A stretch of DNA of 7,960 nt from Comamonadaceae bacterium (GTDB taxonomy: Bacteria; Pseudomonadota; Gammaproteobacteria; Burkholderiales; Burkholderiaceae), in NCBI GenBank assembly GCA_947505915.1, contig CANNNH010000058.1:1-7960 (forward strand), given 5' to 3'. Positions 7,025-7,960 of the stretch are shown here, one piece after another. The position numbers and the translations under genes were made by a program. The notes under the pieces were generated by a model that was not told the origin of the DNA, searched no databases, and worked only from the letters and a program-made list of their open reading frames with translations. Within the stretch, counting starts at the first letter, position 1. Each line of letters starts with the position of its first letter.

Positions 7025-7049
7025 GATGCCTATTTGATGTATTGATGCC
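7024..7049. repeat. Direct repeat TGATGCC in the ppk leader
   Basis: TGATGCC occurs at 7024-7030 and again at 7043-7049, 19 bp apart, with a partial copy TGATG at 7036-7040 minus one base between them. It straddles the predicted transcription start of ppk. It could be a protein site near two helical turns, but it is short and may be chance. Confidence 0.2.
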
Positions 7050-7069
7050 AACCCTGATTTAAAGGATCT

Positions 7070-7960
7070 ATGAAAGATTTTATTGATCGTGATGCAAGCA
7101 CTCTGCAATTTAATCTTAGGGTGTTGGACTGGGCAAAGCGAAAAAATGTTCCGCTGTTAGAAAGACTTCGCTATCTATGCATCGTTTCATCCAATCTCGA
7201 TGAATTTTTTGAAGTCAGAGTTGCGCTTCATCTGCATGGGCTCGATAAAAAGGCTGATAAATCTTCCTTTACAGAAGACACCTACAAACAAATATCCTCT
7301 TCCGCACATGAGTTGGTTGATGAGCAATACCGTGTTTTCAACGAAGAGTTGATACCTGCATTTGAAGAATTTGGCATACACCTTATTACCCATAGCGAAA
7401 GAAACATTGCCCAAAGAAAATGGGTAAAGGAATACTTTGATCGTGAGGTCAAACCGCTTTTAACCCCCATTGGTTTGGACCCTGCGCATCCCTTTCCCAT
7501 GGTTGCCAACAAATCCCTCAACTTTATTGTGAGACTCTCAGGCAAAGATGCGTTTGGGCGGGAAAATGAAATCGCCATCGTGAAGGTTCCTAGATCTCTA
7601 CCTAGGGTCATCAAGTTGCCTGCCAGATTGAATGGCTCATCCACTACCCTGTTGGTAACGCTTTCCAGTGTGATTCGTTCTCACTTAACCGATTTATTCC
7701 CTGATCGAGTGGTGGGACACTTTTCACAATTTCGTGTCACACGTGACTCAGACCTTTTGGTCGATGAGGAAGATGTCACCAATTTGCGCACGGCGCTTCG
7801 ACATGGCTTAGAGCACCGACAGTTTGGCCTGGCAGTGCGCCTTGAAGTGTCTTCCGGATGCTCAGATCATCTGGCTGATTTCTTGATGCATCAATTTAAG
7901 CTCCCCAAAAATGCGCTTTATCGCGTTCATGGCCCCGTCAATCTTGTGCGTTTGAGTCAA
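7070..7960 (+). CDS. ppk: Polyphosphate kinase 1, N-terminal part (3' end outside window)
   Basis: PPK1 reversibly polymerises the terminal phosphate of ATP into inorganic polyphosphate, usually membrane-associated. The frame stays open to the right edge and gives 297 of about 690 residues. Seen are the N-terminal domain (about 1-105) with SNLDEFFEVRVA, where Asn42 corresponds to the ATP-contacting Asn45 of E. coli, and most of the head domain, with LTPIGLDPAHPFP (131-143), IAIVKVPRSLPRVIKLP and FRVTRDSDLLVDEED (221-235). The two catalytic histidines lie beyond the window and cannot be checked. ATG 7070 is the first possible start, since the frame has stops just upstream (7043 and 7055). AAAGGA at 7061-7066 leaves only three bases to the ATG, rather close. 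The gene follows glmM by 70 bp, with a Pho-box-like promoter between, which would suit phosphate-starvation control. Confidence 0.96.
   Translation, partial: MKDFIDRDASTLQFNLRVLDWAKRKNVPLLERLRYLCIVSSNLDEFFEVRVALHLHGLDKKADKSSFTEDTYKQISSSAHELVDEQYRVFNEELIPAFEEFGIHLITHSERNIAQRKWVKEYFDREVKPLLTPIGLDPAHPFPMVANKSLNFIVRLSGKDAFGRENEIAIVKVPRSLPRVIKLPARLNGSSTTLLVTLSSVIRSHLTDLFPDRVVGHFSQFRVTRDSDLLVDEEDVTNLRTALRHGLEHRQFGLAVRLEVSSGCSDHLADFLMHQFKLPKNALYRVHGPVNLVRLSQ

Noticed and set aside
1..7960. Mobile element, CRISPR array, defence or other novel gene system
   Set aside because: Every coding stretch is a recognisable housekeeping gene with intact key residues; no long terminal repeats, spaced repeats, transposase or integrase fragments are visible.

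Overview
The window is a compact stretch of bacterial core genome, most likely from a betaproteobacterium of the order Burkholderiales. A freshwater or Comamonadaceae-like lineage with moderate GC fits best. This is inferred from gene order (carB, greA, yhbY, rlmE, ftsH, folP, glmM, ppk) and from protein character: a long basic tail on YhbY, a proline-rich FtsH C-terminus, and the style of CarB, GlmM and PPK. By eye GC is mostly 45-50 %, higher in the middle of ftsH. I see no mobile element, CRISPR array, rRNA or tRNA, and no previously undescribed multi-gene system. The interesting signals are regulatory.

Layout. 1-1056: 3' third of carB, cut by the left edge. 1075-1551: greA, 18 bp downstream and probably cotranscribed. 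1561-2034: yhbY-type RNA-binding protein on the minus strand, convergent with greA across 9 bp. 2070-2723: rlmE (23S rRNA 2'-O-methyltransferase), divergent from yhbY across 35 bp, with a TTG start. 2724-2850: the longest non-coding stretch, holding a likely heat-shock-type promoter. 2851-4764: ftsH (membrane AAA+ protease), also TTG-started. 4764-5651: folP, whose ATG overlaps the ftsH stop by one base. 5671-6999: glmM. 7070-7960: 5' part of ppk, cut by the right edge.

How the genes relate. carB feeds pyrimidine and arginine synthesis. greA, yhbY and rlmE serve transcript elongation and 50S ribosome maturation. rlmE and ftsH are heat-shock-associated neighbours in many proteobacteria. The ftsH-folP-glmM run links membrane protein quality control with folate and cell-wall amino-sugar synthesis, and ppk starts polyphosphate metabolism.

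Three regulatory signals stand out. (1) A CTTGAAA box in the rlmE-ftsH gap resembles a sigma-32 -35 element. (2) A perfect 10-bp stem with a UUCG tetraloop at the ftsH/folP junction looks like an intrinsic terminator but lies inside the longest folP reading frame. (3) A Pho-box-like sequence ahead of ppk sits exactly 10 bp before a good -10, the spacing of classical PhoB promoters. All three are readings of sequence by eye and were not computed.
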